A DNA stretch of 5,967 nt. Source: Desulfurococcales archaeon (lineage in GTDB: Archaea > Thermoproteota > Thermoprotei_A > Sulfolobales > Desulfurococcaceae). Positions 1 through 5,967 of the stretch are shown here, piece by piece. A program made the position numbers and the translations under genes. Each line of letters starts with the position of its first letter. Position 1 is the first letter of the stretch. The stretch is taken from contig JALSQP010000164.1 of NCBI GenBank assembly GCA_026985375.1, positions 1 through 5,967 of the forward strand. The letters are read 5' to 3'. The notes beneath the pieces were generated by a model. The model worked only from the letters and a program-made list of their open reading frames with translations. It had not been told where the DNA came from and made no database searches.

Positions 1-1631
1 ATAGAGGATATCTTAGATTGCACGGTCTCAATAATTTTATCCATATCACTAATCAGCTGGTACGCCCTAGATCTCTTGTCGAATATGACCCCGAAAAGCC
101 ATATCAACCTCTTTATGTCATTGTAGCTGTAACACCATACCTTAACCACAGGTATTTTTTGGGCTTCTATCTCATTGACTATTTTCTCATTAAAAGGCCA
201 CGTTATAACTACTTGCGGCTTTAGAGCTAGCAGAGCCTCAATGTTCACAGAGAAACTACTTCCTGGGGAAGGTATCCTTGTGACGTTCGGGTAGGCTTTA
301 AGCATTAAAGGATTGTATTTTGCATACTTCGATATACCTACAACCTTATTCATCGCGTGAAGAGCAAGTATTAACGTATATGATATAAAATCTACGGCCC
401 TCGTTATTTTAGGCGGTAACGTCACTGTTTCATTAAGCATATCCACTACTTTCATCCAATTAATGCTATAAGATGCGAAGGCCTGCATTGGTATGAATTC
501 GCCATAGAAGTGGGTGAAAAGATACTCGGCGTCGGCTCTCCAATTAATGTTTTTATAAGTGTCTGGATAGATCAGGGACGCAATGTATTCTATGCCTATA
601 ATGTTCCGCGGTCCCCAATCAAGTACACCGCCTATGCTAGACCAGCATGGAACAATGTAGATGCGCCCAGCCTTGTATGCTTTGAGCACCTGCCAATTCG
701 GATCGCTCTTGATCCTCTGTATCACGTAGCTGATAGAGTTAACAGATGACGTGACAAGGATAACGTCGGGATTCCATGACGCGAGTGTTTCGAAGTCTAT
801 CTTAGGCCATTTTTCCTTCGGGAAATGCTCCAGGGCCAGATTTATTGCCCCAGCCTCCACGACTGTGTGGCCCCAGCTGGTGTTTGAGTAGAGCATTATG
901 CTACCCTTCATAAGGGAATAGCCTGATATCATGACTGCTGTTACTTTGCTTGTAATGGTCTTAGCAATGGATTCGATCCTATGGTAGTGGTACCTAAGAT
1001 AATTACATAGCTTCTCAGCCTGCAGGGTATGCCCTGTTATTTCTCCCATGATCTTTATAGCTCTTAATTCGTCCTGGAAATCATGTATGAATAGGCCCAC
1101 AACTTTTATGTCCATCTGGTTCAGCTTAGCAATTATATCACTCGCTTTACCATATCCAACATCCATAATAACCACGTCAGGCTTCAGAGCAGCTATCTCC
1201 TCTACATTTACGCCTGTGAATAGGCTGCCTACAGCCGGTTTATCCCTTATACAATTTGGCAGGTATTCGTCGTACTTCACATATTTACCTATCCCCACGA
1301 TGAGATTACCGGCGCCTATAGCCAATAGCGTCTCAGCCCAGTATGATTCTAATACAACAATACGTTTAACAGGCCGGCTAAATATGATCTTCTTCCCCCT
1401 GAAATCAGTTATTACGATTTGTTTTGATGGCGATGTACCTGTCTTGCTGTGAGGTGATGTAATTGTCGTTGAGGCAGTTGTTCTAGTGGGTGTAGCCGCT
1501 ATATGCGATGTGGTGCTTGTCCGTTGTGCCTGCATGTTTACGTAGTAAAGTGTTATTCCGCTCCCTATCCCTATGAGTATTATTATTATAACTAATGCTG
1601 CGCCGGTTTTTGTTATGGCCTCTGTCTTCAT
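1..1631 (-). CDS. Tandem-domain ABC transporter substrate-binding protein, FecB/BtuF-like (3' end outside window)
   Basis: This membrane-anchored binding protein probably captures a metal chelate (cobalamin, heme or Fe-siderophore) outside the cell for an ABC importer. Read from ATG 1631, the frame has 543 complete codons and no stop before the window edge. Residues 10-31 are an Ile-rich hydrophobic segment after MKTEAITK; no lipobox Cys is seen, so an uncleaved anchor is likely. Residues 38-70 are a Ser/Thr-rich linker typical of archaeal surface proteins. Binding domain 1 spans about 80-375: KRIVVLES at 89-96, LIVGIGKYVKY at 110-120, VNVEEIAALKPDVVI at 141-155, DWGPRN at 338-343, then a YPD...FYG ending. 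A second domain starts near 408, with KVVGISKYAKY at 429-439 and VNIEALLALKPQVVI at 462-476, matching domain 1 at an offset of about 320 residues. Its C-terminal lobe lies off the edge. Ligand identity cannot be read from sequence. The start is supported by GGGGTG seven bases upstream and by the hydrophobic N-terminus. Confidence 0.9.
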   Translation of the reverse strand, partial: MKTEAITKTGAALVIIIILIGIGSGITLYYVNMQAQRTSTTSHIAATPTRTTASTTITSPHSKTGTSPSKQIVITDFRGKKIIFSRPVKRIVVLESYWAETLLAIGAGNLIVGIGKYVKYDEYLPNCIRDKPAVGSLFTGVNVEEIAALKPDVVIMDVGYGKASDIIAKLNQMDIKVVGLFIHDFQDELRAIKIMGEITGHTLQAEKLCNYLRYHYHRIESIAKTITSKVTAVMISGYSLMKGSIMLYSNTSWGHTVVEAGAINLALEHFPKEKWPKIDFETLASWNPDVILVTSSVNSISYVIQRIKSDPNWQVLKAYKAGRIYIVPCWSSIGGVLDWGPRNIIGIEYIASLIYPDTYKNINWRADAEYLFTHFYGEFIPMQAFASYSINWMKVVDMLNETVTLPPKITRAVDFISYTLILALHAMNKVVGISKYAKYNPLMLKAYPNVTRIPSPGSSFSVNIEALLALKPQVVITWPFNEKIVNEIEAQKIPVVKVWCYSYNDIKRLIWLFGVIFDKRSRAYQLISDMDKIIETVQSKISS

Positions 1632-1638
1632 ATCTGTG

Positions 1639-1644
1639 CACCCC
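1639..1644 (-). promoter_or_regulatory. Ribosome binding site of the substrate-binding protein gene
   Basis: The minus strand reads GGGGTG followed by the seven-base spacer CACAGAT and ATG 1631. GGTG matches the archaeal anti-Shine-Dalgarno core, and the same tetramer precedes the other two genes here at similar spacing. It fixes ATG 1631 as the start, although the frame stays open further upstream across the TATA region. Confidence 0.7.
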
Positions 1645-1672
1645 TTGAAGTGGCGGGGTACATCCCCTTTTA

Positions 1673-1682
1673 GATATAAATA
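1673..1682 (-). promoter_or_regulatory. TATA box, probable promoter of the substrate-binding protein gene
   Basis: The minus strand reads TATTTATATC here. Archaeal transcription starts roughly 25 bases downstream of the TATA centre, which would place the start near 1652 and give a leader of about 20 nt carrying the GGGGTG site. Read on the plus strand the same bases are GATATAAATA, so the element could also be used in the other direction. A second minus-strand candidate, TTTTTATATC at 1694-1703, would give a leader of about 40 nt. Assignment rests on position and composition only. Confidence 0.5.
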
Positions 1683-1693
1683 CCATGGTTCAG

Positions 1694-1703
1694 GGATATA
1701 AAA
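1694..1703 (+). promoter_or_regulatory. TATA box, probable promoter of the chelatase operon
   Basis: GGATATAAAA lies about 40 bases upstream of TTG 1739. With the usual archaeal spacing the transcript would begin around 1722-1725, giving a leader of roughly 15 nt that just includes the GGTG site at 1728. This placement argues against ATG 1685 as the gene start, because that codon lies upstream of the TATA box. The upstream copy, GATATAAATA at 1673-1682, is an alternative promoter that would start near 1702. Confidence 0.5.
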
Positions 1704-1727
1704 ATGGTGCAGTAGTTACAAGTCGAT

Positions 1728-1731
1728 GGTG
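1728..1731 (+). promoter_or_regulatory. Ribosome binding site that decides the cobN start
   Basis: GGTG is followed by the seven-base spacer CACTGAA and then TTG 1739. The same core and near-identical spacing occur before the other two genes in the window (7 and 6 bases). ATG 1685 and ATG 1778, the in-frame ATG alternatives, have no comparable site at the right distance. Confidence 0.6.
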
Positions 1732-1738
1732 CACTGAA

Positions 1739-4700
1739 TTGACGAGGATCTCCTTTATAATAGGGTATAGTGCATCGATGGCTAAGACTCTATCAGCTAT
1801 AGCTGGAGAACTATCTGAGAAATACGGCTTCGAATATAGGATCATAACACCCTACATGCTAAGACAAGATTATAAAGAATTCATATTAGGTTCGGACTTC
1901 ATATTGATCTACTCCTCTCATCTTCCTGACGATTATGAAGAATTATTGGAGAAGATCTCTGGGTCTAAACTCATAGTGGGTCTTGAGGAGGCACACCAGC
2001 ACCTTACAAGCATTGATCCTGTACACTATGATAAACTGGTAAAGTATCTCAAGATCGGCGGGCGTGAGAACCTCAAGTCCATGATACTCTATATCCTAAA
2101 TCTTCTCGGCTACAAGGTTGCCGTAAAGCCTCCCAAGCAAGTTCCATGGCATGGCATATACCATCCGAGATTAGGGTTCTACAGTACTACAAAAGATTAT
2201 CTCAAAGAATACAAGTTGAGAGATAGACCATTAGTAGGGATACTCTTCTACAGAAGTGACTGGCTCTATGGAAGACTAGATCTTCTCCGAGTATTGGTTG
2301 ATACGCTCGAGACCGAAGGACTAGGTGTGCTTCCAGTATTCACATACGGGTTCAAGGACGGGTATCTCGGCACACCGTCGTCGGAGGATACTATTAGGAG
2401 CTTCTACATACAGGGAGGAAAACCTGTTATAGAGTTGCTTGTTAATCTAACCAGTTTCTTCATATTGGATCATGGGCCGAGCAGGTACTGGAGCACAAAG
2501 GGATATACAGGGACAAAAGGAGTCTATTTCCTTAAGAAGATGAATATTCCCATCCTCGAGTACATTACAATGTATGATCTGACACCAGAACAGTGGCGGA
2601 ACGATCCAAGGGGCTGCGGTTACATGACGCTAGTCTACAGGATCAGCATGTCTGAGGTCGATGGTGCTATTGAGCCTATACCTGTGGCCGCTACTAAGCC
2701 CAACGAGTATGGAGGCAAGGACGTTATCCCCTTAGAGGAACAATTAAGGATCGTTGCTAGGAGGATCAAGAAATGGATCAGGCTAAGACGCAAACCCCCA
2801 TGTGAGAGGAAAATAGCTATCATACTGATCAATCCACCATGTAAGGGACTAGAAGCAAACATCGCTGTCGGTTTCGGCCTTGATGTACCCGAAAGCGTTG
2901 TAAGGCTCTTGAGGAGGCTCAAAGAAATAGGCTACTATCTCGGCGACTGGATACCCAGTTCCGGAGAAGAGCTCGTAGGTATGATCCTGGAGAAAAAGGC
3001 GATCAGCGAGTTCCGCTGGACATCGGTAGAAGACATAGTTGGGCATGGGGGGGCTCTTGACATTCTCCCTATTAACAAATATCTTGAGTTTTACAATGGG
3101 CTACCGGAAAAGGCGCGGAGAGAAATAGAGGCTTCATGGGGGGACCCCATGCGTGTTGTACGGGAGAAGCCGCCAGGGCTTGCTGGCATGGTATATAACA
3201 ATGGCTTCGTCATACCCGGTCTTAGATTTGGTAACATTGTAGTGGTTCCACAGCCGAAGAGGGGATGTGCTGGGCCTCGATGTGATGGTACAGTTTGTAA
3301 GATACTACACGACCCTAATCTACCACCACCGCATCAATGGCTTGCTGTATACTGGTGGTTGACACGTGTTTTCGACGCAGATGTAATAATACATTTCGGT
3401 ACGCATGGCTATCTAGAGTTTCTACCCGGGAAGAACGCGTGCCTCTCAGCTTCATGTTGGCCTCTCATAAGCATTGATGATGCTCCTCACCTCTACATTT
3501 ATGTTGTCTCGAACCCCATGGAGGGATCTATTGCTAAGCGCCGTGGAATGGCCGCCCTCATAGACCACCTCTACCCGCCAATGACGGCTGCAGAAGCCAT
3601 GAGCGAGCTCGACGATCTAGTAAATCAGTATCTCAGGGCTAAGAGCATGGGTGATGAGGTTAGAAGACGTGAAATACTCAGTTTAATCAAGGATCTAGCC
3701 ATTAAACATAATATATCGCTAAGGGAAAATATGAGCGAGGATGAGATCATAGAGGCGGTGCATAAAAAACTACACCTAGTTGGTGAAACAGATATCAATT
3801 TAGGACTACATATCCTGGGCTCCCCGCCTAGTCCCGGAGACAAGCTTGCCAAGTACGTTGTTACAATAGATCAGAGATTACCTCTGGAAAAATCTCTTGT
3901 CAAGACTCTGGCGAGCATACTTGGTACTAGTTATTATGAGCTAGAAGATAAGCCTATGGAAATAAATGAAGCCCTAGGGATACCCAATAGGGAGCTCAAA
4001 AAGAAGATCAGATTGGCTGCCGAGACGATAATTGAGAAGATAATCAGTAGCGGAGAAAGGGATCACTGCCGGATCATTAACAGGGTTCTCAAGGAGTATT
4101 TTGGAAAAACCATCGAGGATTGCAGAGAAATCATGGAACCGCTGAGAAATGCCAACAACATAGCAGAATTACTAAAGCGTACAGATAAGGAGATCTCATC
4201 ACTAATTATCGGGTTAGGCGGAGGCTATGTGGAGCCGGGTCCTTCTGGCAATCTTTATCGCGGTAAAATCAGAGTTCTGCCTACGGGTAGAAACTTTTAC
4301 CTCCTAGACCCAAGGACACTACCAACCAAGGCTGCATGGAGGGTAGGCATTAGATCGGCGGAGTTACTCATAGAGTACTACCGGGAGAAACACGGGCGTC
4401 TCCCAGAAACGATCGGGGAGGTGCTTTGGAGTATAGACGCATTCAAGGCTGATGGAGAGCAGTTGGCTCAGTTACTCTATCTGCTCGGTGTCGAGCCCGT
4501 TTGGGACGATGCTGGTAATGTCATCGACCTAAGGCCCATTCCATTAGAGAAGCTTGGTAGGCCCAGAATAGATGTTCTCGTCAGGATTAGCGGCATTATC
4601 AGAGATATCCTTCCAAATTACATCGAATTAATAGATAGGGCAGTATCTCTTGTAATAGGCCTTGACGAGCCTCCTGAAATGAACTATCCGAGGAAACACT

Positions 4701-5593
4701 ACTTGGAAGACATTGAGAAGTTGGTGGAGCTGGGTTATAGTCGTGAAGAAGCAGTGGAGCATGCTAAATACAGGATCTACGGCTCACCCCCAGGAAGCTA
4801 TGGTGCAGGAGTGAACCTAGCCGTTGAGGCATCTGCTTGGAAGGATCGTGAAGAGCTTGCAAAGATATGGATACAATGGAGTGGATACGCTTATACATGT
4901 AGAAAATACGGTGTAGAGTCACATGAACACCTGGCTCTAAGCCTTAAGCGAGTAGATATAGTTAACAGGAACCACGTCAGCGATGAGCATGACATATTCG
5001 GTTGTTGCTGCTACTTCTCTTATCACGGCGGCTTCTATAATGCGGCAAAAACATTGTCAGGTAGATCAGTAGAAGCAGTCACTGTCGATACCAGGAATAC
5101 CTATAGGCTCAGGATAAGGGGTATGGATGAGGAGATCGAACGTATCTTAAGGGCTAAGCTCCTCAACGATCAGTGGATTGAGGAGATGAAGAAACACGGC
5201 TACCGTGGTGCGAATGAGTTCCAACGCAAAATACTGCATTTTTATGGCTGGGCCTCCGTGTCAGGCCTTGCCCGGGACTGGATGTTCAACAGAATAGCTG
5301 AGAAATACGTCCTAGATGAGAAGATGAGGCAGTGGTTCCTTAAACATAATAAGTGGGCTGTTGAAGAGATTACGAGGCGTTTGATCGAAGCTGCTCTACG
5401 AGGCGTATGGAAAGCACCGCCGGGAGTCCTCGAGAAACTTCGCAGGATATACTCTGAGATTGAGGGCTACTTGGAGGAAGATCTTGGTGGAGGAGAAGTG
5501 CAGGGGAGCTCGATTGATATCGTGTCATATATGGAGGTAGATGATTGGAGGAAGAAAATTGAGAAAATCGATAAAATATTGGGAAAGATATAG
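1739..5593 (+). CDS. cobN: CobN/BchH-family cobaltochelatase (Mg-chelatase type) large subunit
   Basis: This is the large, tetrapyrrole-binding catalytic subunit of an ATP-dependent class I chelatase, the family that inserts Co2+ into hydrogenobyrinate diamide (CobN) or Mg2+ into protoporphyrin (BchH/ChlH); it acts in the cytoplasm with an AAA+ partner. From TTG 1739 it has 1284 residues, a normal family length. Family landmarks are RISFIIGYSAS at the N-terminus, HDPNLPPPHQ at 524-533, HFGTHGYLEFLPGK at 552-565, NPMEGSIAKRRG soon after, GGGYVEPGPSG near 827-837, PTGRNFYLLDPR and PTKAAW around 850-868, EHDIFGCCCYFSYHGG near 1083-1098, HGYRGA at 1153-1158 and GWASVSGLARDW near the C-terminus. 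A longer form from ATG 1685 (1302 residues) is possible, but that codon overlaps the promoter. Cysteines C510, C515 and C520 form CX4CX4C, and C1089-C1091 are consecutive. The metal and ring specificity cannot be settled by sequence alone; the neighbouring uptake gene makes a corrin or other tetrapyrrole likely. Confidence 0.93.
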   Translation: MTRISFIIGYSASMAKTLSAIAGELSEKYGFEYRIITPYMLRQDYKEFILGSDFILIYSSHLPDDYEELLEKISGSKLIVGLEEAHQHLTSIDPVHYDKLVKYLKIGGRENLKSMILYILNLLGYKVAVKPPKQVPWHGIYHPRLGFYSTTKDYLKEYKLRDRPLVGILFYRSDWLYGRLDLLRVLVDTLETEGLGVLPVFTYGFKDGYLGTPSSEDTIRSFYIQGGKPVIELLVNLTSFFILDHGPSRYWSTKGYTGTKGVYFLKKMNIPILEYITMYDLTPEQWRNDPRGCGYMTLVYRISMSEVDGAIEPIPVAATKPNEYGGKDVIPLEEQLRIVARRIKKWIRLRRKPPCERKIAIILINPPCKGLEANIAVGFGLDVPESVVRLLRRLKEIGYYLGDWIPSSGEELVGMILEKKAISEFRWTSVEDIVGHGGALDILPINKYLEFYNGLPEKARREIEASWGDPMRVVREKPPGLAGMVYNNGFVIPGLRFGNIVVVPQPKRGCAGPRCDGTVCKILHDPNLPPPHQWLAVYWWLTRVFDADVIIHFGTHGYLEFLPGKNACLSASCWPLISIDDAPHLYIYVVSNPMEGSIAKRRGMAALIDHLYPPMTAAEAMSELDDLVNQYLRAKSMGDEVRRREILSLIKDLAIKHNISLRENMSEDEIIEAVHKKLHLVGETDINLGLHILGSPPSPGDKLAKYVVTIDQRLPLEKSLVKTLASILGTSYYELEDKPMEINEALGIPNRELKKKIRLAAETIIEKIISSGERDHCRIINRVLKEYFGKTIEDCREIMEPLRNANNIAELLKRTDKEISSLIIGLGGGYVEPGPSGNLYRGKIRVLPTGRNFYLLDPRTLPTKAAWRVGIRSAELLIEYYREKHGRLPETIGEVLWSIDAFKADGEQLAQLLYLLGVEPVWDDAGNVIDLRPIPLEKLGRPRIDVLVRISGIIRDILPNYIELIDRAVSLVIGLDEPPEMNYPRKHYLEDIEKLVELGYSREEAVEHAKYRIYGSPPGSYGAGVNLAVEASAWKDREELAKIWIQWSGYAYTCRKYGVESHEHLALSLKRVDIVNRNHVSDEHDIFGCCCYFSYHGGFYNAAKTLSGRSVEAVTVDTRNTYRLRIRGMDEEIERILRAKLLNDQWIEEMKKHGYRGANEFQRKILHFYGWASVSGLARDWMFNRIAEKYVLDEKMRQWFLKHNKWAVEEITRRLIEAALRGVWKAPPGVLEKLRRIYSEIEGYLEEDLGGGEVQGSSIDIVSYMEVDDWRKKIEKIDKILGKI

Positions 5594-5635
5594 GTATGCC
5601 GCAGGTACACTAGTTGATGCAAAAAGGTGCAGATA
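5594..5635 (+). other. Short intergenic spacer within the chelatase operon, with ribosome binding site
   Basis: Only 42 bases separate the chelatase stop from the next start, in the same direction, with no T-run terminator, so co-transcription is likely. GGTG at 5626-5629 followed by a six-base spacer (CAGATA) positions translation at ATG 5636. An AT-rich GATATA at 5587-5592 inside the end of the upstream gene resembles a weak TATA element, but nothing else supports an internal promoter. Confidence 0.6.
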
Positions 5636-5967
5636 ATGAAGGAACATGTAAGAGTAACATTCTTTCCATTTACCGCAATAGTTGGCCTGGAAGAAGCAAA
5701 GACTGCTCTCCTAGCGGTTGCTGTGAACCCATTAATAGGCGGTGTCCTCCTGAGAGGAGATAAGGGAACTGGAAAGACGACCCTTGTAAGATCCCTTGCA
5801 AATCTTCTTCCAGAAATAAATATTGTAGCAGATTGTCCATTCAATTGTGATCCCGATAATCCGGCCTTAATGTGCGACAGTTGTTATAGAAGATGGAACA
5901 AGGGCGAGAAACTTCCCGTTAAGAGAAGAAAAATGCGTGTTGTGGATCTCCCACTCAGTGTTACGCC
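5636..5967 (+). CDS. chlI: Chelatase AAA+ ATPase subunit, ChlI/BchI/CobS-like (3' end outside window)
   Basis: This is the ATPase motor subunit of a class I metal chelatase, which forms AAA+ rings and drives metal insertion by the CobN/BchH subunit encoded just upstream. The window holds 110 complete codons. FFPFTAIVGLEEAKTALL at 9-26 is the family's N-terminal signature, GDKGTGKT at 41-48 is the Walker A motif with K47 as the phosphate-binding lysine, and VVDLPLSVT at 102-110 is the start of the conserved stretch that normally continues with a TEDR-like motif. Between them lies a cysteine motif, C67-X3-C71-X8-C80-X2-C83, which could bind a metal; similar cysteines occur in some chelatase ATPases linked to CobN, while several photosynthetic ChlI proteins lack them. 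Walker B, the sensor residues and any fused ChlD/VWA part are beyond the edge, so a ChlI-ChlD fusion cannot be excluded. The start is set by GGTG six bases upstream. Confidence 0.9.
   Translation, partial: MKEHVRVTFFPFTAIVGLEEAKTALLAVAVNPLIGGVLLRGDKGTGKTTLVRSLANLLPEINIVADCPFNCDPDNPALMCDSCYRRWNKGEKLPVKRRKMRVVDLPLSVT

Larger units (their letters stand above)
1673..1716 (+). repeat. Imperfect tandem duplication carrying two TATA elements
   Basis: Two adjacent 22-base units each begin with GATATAAA (1673-1680 and 1695-1702). Each is followed by an ATGGTKCAG block, ATGGTTCAG at 1685-1693 and ATGGTGCAG at 1704-1712, with three extra bases in the first unit. A further partial copy of the second block, ATGGTGCA, occurs at 1726-1733. 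The duplication lies in the gap between the two divergent genes, so it doubles the core promoter element. It may be an old slippage event or a selected dual promoter. Confidence 0.6.

Noticed and set aside
18..224. Plus-strand open frame of 68 codons
   Set aside because: It lies antisense inside the long binding-protein frame, whose translation shows clear family motifs; this one has no recognisable motif or ribosome site.
510..749. Plus-strand open frame of 79 codons
   Set aside because: Antisense to domain 1 of the binding protein (the region encoding DWGPRN); no independent evidence of coding.
1048..1452. Plus-strand open frame of 134 codons
   Set aside because: Antisense to the conserved first lobe of binding domain 1, which is convincingly coding on the minus strand; the hydrophobic composition follows from that complement.
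1483..1686. Minus-strand open frame of 67 codons starting at 1686
   Set aside because: It is in a different frame from the binding protein, overlaps its signal-anchor region and begins upstream of the TATA box; the product is low-complexity and Arg/His-rich.
1632..1738. Cobalamin riboswitch upstream of the uptake or chelatase gene
   Set aside because: The whole intergenic region is 107 bp and is filled by promoter elements of both genes; there is no room for a B12 aptamer of about 200 nt and no B12-box-like sequence was seen.
2635..3046. Two overlapping minus-strand open frames inside the chelatase
   Set aside because: Both are antisense to coding sequence of the CobN-family protein and have no family features.
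3625..3852. Minus-strand open frame of 75 codons
   Set aside because: Antisense shadow of a helical stretch of the chelatase; Ser/Leu-rich composition is typical of such shadows.
5467..5844. Minus-strand open frame of 125 codons across the chelatase-ATPase junction
   Set aside because: It covers the end of one well-supported gene and the Walker A region of the next on the opposite strand; no motif supports it.

Overview
This window looks like part of a hyperthermophilic crenarchaeal (Thermoproteota) chromosome, perhaps Desulfurococcales-like. The evidence is indirect: ATA, AGG and AGA codons are frequent, TATA-box-like elements sit about 40 bp upstream of the starts, Shine-Dalgarno sites are built on GGTG, and the protein families have archaeal flavour. 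No rRNA, tRNA, CRISPR array or mobile element is visible.

Layout: (1) From 1631 to the left edge, the minus strand is one continuous open frame of 543 complete codons with no stop in the window. It encodes an extracytoplasmic solute-binding protein of the Fe3+-siderophore/heme/cobalamin (FecB/BtuF-like) class. The polypeptide holds one complete binding domain followed by the start of a second, so it is a tandem binding protein. Its 3' end is outside the window. (2) A compact divergent promoter region lies between 1632 and 1738. It contains a duplicated TATA element and an inverted GGTGCAC motif just before each start codon. (3) A complete CobN/BchH-family metal-chelatase large subunit reads rightwards and ends at 5593; the most plausible start is TTG at 1739. 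(4) After 42 bp, ATG 5636 opens the ATPase subunit of the same chelatase type (ChlI/BchI/CobS-like AAA+), which runs off the right edge after 110 complete codons.

As a unit, the window pairs a surface binder for a metal-tetrapyrrole or metal-chelate with a cytoplasmic ATP-driven chelatase that handles tetrapyrroles. The straightforward reading is cobalamin or metal-tetrapyrrole metabolism: uptake of a ligand on one side of the promoter, insertion of metal into a corrin or porphyrin ring on the other. A more speculative reading is that the chelatase remodels or strips the metal from an imported tetrapyrrole. The remaining transporter genes and the ChlD-like subunit, if present, would lie outside the window.
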